Origin: Sinonovacula constricta
Lineage: Eukaryota; Mollusca; Bivalvia; Cardiida; Solecurtidae
Direction: 5' to 3'
DNA length: 64,000 nt
NCBI GenBank assembly: GCA_007844125.1
Contig: CM017572.1
Span: 41,401,137 to 41,465,136, forward strand
The notes beneath the pieces were generated by a model. The model was not told where the DNA came from and searched no databases. It saw only the letters and a list, made by a program, of their open reading frames with translations. Positions 62,491 through 64,000 of the stretch are shown in pieces (position 1 is the stretch's first letter; every line of letters begins with the position of its first letter). A program made the translations under genes and the position numbers.

Positions 62491-64000
62491 AAACATGTAA
62501 CAACATGTAACAACATTATTGCTAAATTCAGCAACAAATAGTGCAGGACTTGATCAGGCAGCTTCCAAGAGAAACAAACTTTTGTTAATACCTTTAATAT
62601 ACTTTTAATTAAAATTAGGTCTTAGAATTTTAATGAAAAATCAATTTTAACTTTTTAAACTGATTTCCTTAAAATTCTTAAAAATTAAATGAATAAACCC
62701 AATAACTTAGGCATAAGTACAAGATTGTAAGTCTTCAGCAAAATGGTAAAAAAATAGAACTAAATGCACTAAGAATACAGATATTCCTTTAATCTAAACC
62801 ATTTAAAAGTATTCCTTTAATCTAAACAGATTAAAGGTGCTAATTGTTTTCAATCTTTTCCAATTAATTCACCCTTAAGTAATCATTGTCACAATTATAC
62901 CAATTTATAGTATTATGCCACATAAACAAACACAAACAACATAAAAGATCAAAGGGTGTTTCATAATTAGCCACTTCATTTTCCATTAAACTTGTTGATT
63001 AAACACATAAGTATCCACTTAAAGGATTATTATAAATGCGATTCACAATTAATCCAATCACATCAAAGAGGTTTGTTCACACTTCTATGTTTTTTCTTTT
63101 CTCTTTGAAGTTTAACATCTTATGTTTCTTTTTTTTTTTTTAATGTGAACAGATTTGCTTAATATATGTAGTATTAAAAAAATTAAGATAAATGTTACTT
63201 TTGAAAATGGCATAAAAAAAAATCTAAAAATAAATTAAGTTCTTTTAATTCTACAATAATCATGTAAAATTACAAATCTGACATATGAACATGTTGGAAA
63301 AAAATGATTTTAAATTATAAATAAGTTTAAATGATACGGAGATATCTGAACAAAATATGGAGGTATCCAACTATATTTGAATTAACAAATTTTAATTATT
63401 ATAAACCGACATAGTTTCATGAACATAGGAAAGTAAAGTTGCTTTTTTAAGAGTAACAAGATTTCTTCACTTGCGACCTTAACAAAAAAAATTTGCAAAG
63501 TGATCCTGAAAAATGATAAATGAACAAGATATGGTATTATATATCAGATCAATTTGTCTACAGCATTAGTAAACACTTTATACTTTCATGCTGTATAGAC
63601 AATCACCATACATGTAATGCTTTTGGTGATTGTATATATACAATTTTAACAATTGGCTAATAAATTGGTGTTTATTTAAAAGCAGTTACAACAAATGTTT
63701 AATTACAAAGAAGTTAGCATAAACAATGGCTGTAAACCAAAATGGTTGGTAGTTTGCAATTGAATGAAAAATTTGATTGTGAGAAGAGCAAGACATCAAC
63801 ATTTTGATGCAGGCATAGCAGAAAGTTGTATTTTTTGCTATGAATCACTCTTATTTCAGTAACTGATATTATAAATTGGCTCCATATTTATTTAAAAATG
63901 CTAGTATTAGAAAAAGAACAGTGGAAAAATAATAATGTTAAATGTAAATTAGACATACTATTTGCATTGATAATTTGCTATGCTTGACAAGGATATAAAA

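Larger units (their letters stand above)
57915..64000. other. Probable large intron, AT-rich, no further exon recognised
   Basis: Strongly AT-rich, with a 68-bp duplication at 59.44 kb and SINE fragments. The open frames at 60269, 61365, 61565(-) and 62059 have low-complexity, AT-driven composition and no recognisable motif. Confidence 0.5.

Overview
This is an intron-rich, AT-rich animal nuclear window, most likely from a bivalve mollusc. The support is three metazoan genes cut into small exons with GT-AG introns, plus several repeat types of the kind common in bivalves: elements ending in GGGGGCATAT, elements bounded by GCTCACCTGA and holding a 145-bp tandem core, and abundant tRNA-derived SINEs. 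The taxon is an inference; no species marker is present.

Three conserved genes can be read exon by exon. (1) GORAB (RAB6-interacting golgin), + strand, bases 128-5592: five visible exons, with the first exon(s) outside the window. (2) TMCO1 (ER calcium-load-activated channel and translocon-associated protein), - strand, bases 15392-9505: seven exons, complete, convergent with GORAB. (3) ACTR5 (actin-related protein 5 of the INO80 chromatin remodeller), + strand, bases 24117-43944: nineteen coding exons, 709 codons plus stop, complete. A fourth, unrecognised gene probably starts at 54153 (+). Two phase-compatible exons are visible and the rest lies in or beyond the AT-rich sequence that fills the window to its end.

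Layout: 1-5.6 kb GORAB, with two composite repeats in its introns; 5.6-9.5 kb shared 3' flank of GORAB and TMCO1; 9.5-15.4 kb TMCO1 with several antisense SINEs; 15.4-24.1 kb intergenic, holding a TA microsatellite, an unclassified repeat cluster, a small hAT-type MITE and a 4-kb foldback-like element enclosing a decayed LINE; 24.1-43.9 kb ACTR5, whose introns carry SINEs, a hAT relic and a 59-bp tandem array; 43.9-54.1 kb intergenic; 54.1-64 kb start of the unknown gene.

The most unusual structures are: (a) 19.5-23.55 kb, an element with 41-bp inverted ends made of alternating copies of one 10-mer, flanked inward by inverted arrays of about 180-bp units that each carry a hairpin of the same 10-mer; (b) 31.7-32.29 kb, ten 59-bp tandem copies of an ACTR5 3' splice site together with the first six codons of its exon; (c) two paralogous intronic repeats in ACTR5 that each took a different SINE at essentially the same target site; (d) a 49-bp duplication of a GORAB splice acceptor in which one copy is dead. 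The three genes act in different compartments (Golgi, ER membrane, nucleus) and nothing suggests a functional cluster.
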